Of a stretch of 64,000 nt of DNA, positions 61,848 through 64,000 are shown piece by piece. Below the pieces are notes generated by a model that searched no databases, had not been told where the DNA came from, and saw nothing but the letters and a program-made list of their open reading frames with translations. How positions within the stretch are numbered: the first letter of the stretch is position 1; each line of letters begins with the position of its first letter. Origin of the DNA: Stentor roeselii (Eukaryota; Ciliophora; Heterotrichea; Heterotrichida; Stentoridae); NCBI GenBank assembly GCA_006503475.1, contig RSEH01000019.1, positions 167,215 to 231,214 of the forward strand, in the 5' to 3' direction. The position numbers and the translations under genes were made by a program.

Positions 61848-64000
61848 ATGGCAAAATCTAGTTCATGCAGAGTAGCGAGAGAAGAAATACTGGAAATTCC
61901 TGGAGATAATTATGACAGTAAAGTAGATAAGCTTCAAAAGAAGATATATAAGTACTATAAAAGGTATTCAGAATATAAAGAAAAAACATATACATGGCCG
62001 ATGAAAATTTTTGAAAAAGAAGGACATTCAGCTTGGGTATATTGCTGTTGCTACTCTCCTGATGGAAATTATCTGGCAACTGGATCAGGGGACAAAACTG
62101 TTAAAATCTGGAATATAAAAGAGCAGGGAGAAGAGTTTACTCTGAATGCACATTCAGCTTCGGTATATTGCTGTTCTTACTCTCCTGATGGAAATTATCT
62201 GGCAACTGGATCAGAAGACAAAACCGTTAAAATCTGGAATATAAAAGAGCAAAGAGAAGAGTTCACCCTGAAAGGACATTCAGCTTGGGTATATTGCTGT
62301 TGCTACTCTCCTGATGGAAATTATCTGGCAACTGGATCGAGAGACAAAACTGTTAAAATCTGGAATATAAAAGTGAAAAGAGAAGAGTTCACTCTGAATG
62401 AACATTCAGGTTCGATATCTTGCCGTTGTTTCTCTCCTGATAGAAATTATCTGGCAACTGGATCGGGAGACAAAACTGTTAAAATCTGGAATATAAAAGA
62501 GCAAAGAGAAGAGTTCACTCTGAACGGACATTCATCTTGGGTATCTTGTTGTTCTTACTCTCCTGATGGAAATTATCTGGCAACTGGATCTGGAGACAAA
62601 ACTGTTAAAATCTGGAATATAAAAGAGCAAAGAGAAGAGTTCACTCTGAATGAACATTCAGGTTCGATATCTTGCCGTTGTTTCTCTCCTGATAGAAATT
62701 ATCTGGCAACTGGATCGGGAGACAAAACTGTTAAAATCTGGAATATTAAAGAACAAAGAGAAGAGTTCACTCCTAATGGACATTCAGGTTCGATATCTTG
62801 CTGTTGTTACTCTCCTGATGGAAATTATCTGGCAACTGGATCAGAAGACACAACGGTTAAAATCTGGAATATTAAAGAGCAAAGAGAAGAGTTCATTCTT
62901 AACGGACATTCATCTTGGGTATCTTGTTGTTCTTACTCTCCTGATGGAAATTATCTGGCAACTGGATCAAGAGACAGAACTGTTAAAATCTGGAATATAA
63001 AAGAGCAAAGAGAAGAATTTACTCTGAATGGACATTCAGATTCAGTTAATTACCTTTCTTACTCTCCTGATGGAAATTATCTGGCAACTGGATCAGAAGA
63101 CAGAACTGTTAAAATCTGGAATATAAAAAAGGAAAGAGAAGAATTTACTCTGAATGGACATTCGGATTCAGTATATTATCTTTCATATTCTCCTGATGGA
63201 AATTATCTGGCAACTGGATCGAGAGACAAAACTGTTAAAATCTGGAATATAAAAGAGCAAAGAGAAGAGTTCACTCTAAATGAACATTTAGATTCGATAT
63301 CTTGCTGTTGTTATTCTCCTGATGGAAATTATCTGGCAACTGGATTAGGAGACAAAACAGTTAAAATCTGGAATATTAAAGAGCAAAGAAAAGAGTTCAC
63401 TCTGAATGGACATTCAGCCTGGGTATATTGGTGTTGTTACTCTCCTGATGGAAATTATCTGGGAACTGGATCATATGATAAAACAATTAAAATCTGGAAT
63501 ATAAAGGGCCAAAAAGAAGAGTTCACTCTGAATGGACATTTAGATTCGGTATATTACTGTTGTTACTCTCCTATTGGAAATTATCTGGCAAATGGATCAG
63601 GAGATAGCACGGTCAAAATCTTTAATAAAAAACAGCAAAGCGGAGAATTTAATTTAAAAGACTATTATAAAGAAACTATATATGAAAATTTTACAAGTTG
63701 GATGCATTCTTTAAAAAGTCATATATTATCAACTAAAAAAGCTATGCCTTTATGTTCAAAAGACGGATTGTTTACCATTAAAACTAAAGATAAGAGCAAC
63801 TTTATCAGTTGTAGTACCACCGATGGGAGAGAAGATTTTAGTTTAAGATATGATACCTCTGAACTTATAGGCATTTTTTTTATGGATAATGAAAAATATA
63901 TATTAGCTGTATACAAGAACAGGATTTTTAAGATAAGCTTTTGGAACAAATTGTTATATATTATAAATGAAAACCTACAAAGGTGCATAATTAAAAGAAA
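61848..64000 (+). CDS. WD40 protein with 13 near-identical repeats (3' partial)
   Basis: The frame starts at ATG 61848 (context TATAAATG) and is open to the right edge, at least 717 codons. A 58-residue N-terminus with a Lys/Tyr-rich helix precedes 13 WD40 repeats, each exactly 42 residues or 126 nt, from 62025 to 63662. The last 110 residues look like more beta-propeller blades, strongly degenerate. The consensus runs from HSAWVYCCCYS to PDGNYLATGSGDKTVKIWN, then IKEQREEFTLNG. All blades keep the SPDG turn and most the WN pair. Thirteen repeats plus the degenerate part could make two seven-bladed propellers. No enzymatic domain is visible in the window. It is likely a binding scaffold, partner unknown. 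Confidence 0.9.
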   Translation, partial: MAKSSSCRVAREEILEIPGDNYDSKVDKLQKKIYKYYKRYSEYKEKTYTWPMKIFEKEGHSAWVYCCCYSPDGNYLATGSGDKTVKIWNIKEQGEEFTLNAHSASVYCCSYSPDGNYLATGSEDKTVKIWNIKEQREEFTLKGHSAWVYCCCYSPDGNYLATGSRDKTVKIWNIKVKREEFTLNEHSGSISCRCFSPDRNYLATGSGDKTVKIWNIKEQREEFTLNGHSSWVSCCSYSPDGNYLATGSGDKTVKIWNIKEQREEFTLNEHSGSISCRCFSPDRNYLATGSGDKTVKIWNIKEQREEFTPNGHSGSISCCCYSPDGNYLATGSEDTTVKIWNIKEQREEFILNGHSSWVSCCSYSPDGNYLATGSRDRTVKIWNIKEQREEFTLNGHSDSVNYLSYSPDGNYLATGSEDRTVKIWNIKKEREEFTLNGHSDSVYYLSYSPDGNYLATGSRDKTVKIWNIKEQREEFTLNEHLDSISCCCYSPDGNYLATGLGDKTVKIWNIKEQRKEFTLNGHSAWVYWCCYSPDGNYLGTGSYDKTIKIWNIKGQKEEFTLNGHLDSVYYCCYSPIGNYLANGSGDSTVKIFNKKQQSGEFNLKDYYKETIYENFTSWMHSLKSHILSTKKAMPLCSKDGLFTIKTKDKSNFISCSTTDGREDFSLRYDTSELIGIFFMDNEKYILAVYKNRIFKISFWNKLLYIINENLQRCIIKR
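62025..63662 (+). repeat. 13 x 126-nt tandem coding repeat (WD40)
   Basis: Unit starts are 62025, 62151, 62277, 62403, 62529, 62655, 62781, 62907, 63033, 63159, 63285, 63411 and 63537, with no length change. Most differences fall in repeat residues 2-10, 14, 22, 24 and 33-42. Confidence 0.97.

Noticed and set aside
61858-62079. Minus-strand frame opposite the WD40 gene start
   Set aside because: No domain, and it overlaps the strongly supported WD40 coding sequence.
62650-63000. 116-codon plus-strand frame inside the WD40 array
   Set aside because: It is a shifted reading of the repeats. The frame from 61848 gives canonical WD40 blades throughout.
1-64000. tRNA, rRNA, telomere or CRISPR array
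   Set aside because: I looked for cloverleaf-type sequences, rRNA core motifs, telomeric C/A-rich repeats and regular repeat-spacer arrays and saw none that I could support.

Overview
The window looks like macronuclear DNA of a heterotrich ciliate, most probably Stentor or a close relative. The direct evidence is 13 introns, all exactly 15 nt, each with GTA at the start, AG at the end and an A at position 10. TGA acts as a stop (genes ending at 18902 and 20439), which fits the standard code of Stentor and not Blepharisma, where TGA is Trp. Other signs are very short intergenic distances, an AT-rich base composition and many cilium genes. The species cannot be settled from the sequence alone.

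Layout. 1-2012 is a membrane-bound cyclic-nucleotide phosphodiesterase that starts outside the window. 2013-6315 is a 4.3 kb AT-rich desert holding a decayed, inverted copy of two genes that are intact at 45.5-46.7 kb. 6316-15441 encodes a giant secreted-type Cys-rich, REJ-like membrane protein. 15.7-46.7 kb is a dense core: importin-alpha-like, PH-domain protein, CFAP410, a Cache-domain membrane protein, a TF-P-IN repeat protein, DNAAF3, a TPR protein, a TmcB-like PAS membrane protein, an FG nucleoporin, Aurora kinase, a C2H2 zinc finger, a septin, a PRL phosphatase, a CABLES-like cyclin-box protein, a coiled-coil protein, TMEM17 and an EF-hand/WD40 protein resembling CFAP337/WDR49. 46.7-64 kb is more open and AT-rich, with a divergent kinase, an AAA-ATPase-like protein with a mitochondrial-type N-terminus, a giant LamG/Cys-rich receptor-like protein with seven membrane segments, and a WD40 gene with 13 nearly identical repeats that runs off the right edge.

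Biology. The core is rich in genes for building and running cilia (CFAP410, DNAAF3, TMEM17, CFAP337-like, perhaps the TF-P-IN and coiled-coil proteins) and in signalling and sensing (PDE, Cache, PAS/TmcB, Aurora, PRL, two giant surface proteins). The most unusual items are the WD40 gene, whose repeats are homogenised except at a few positions, the circularly permuted duplicate at 3.2-5.25 kb, and the invariant intron architecture.
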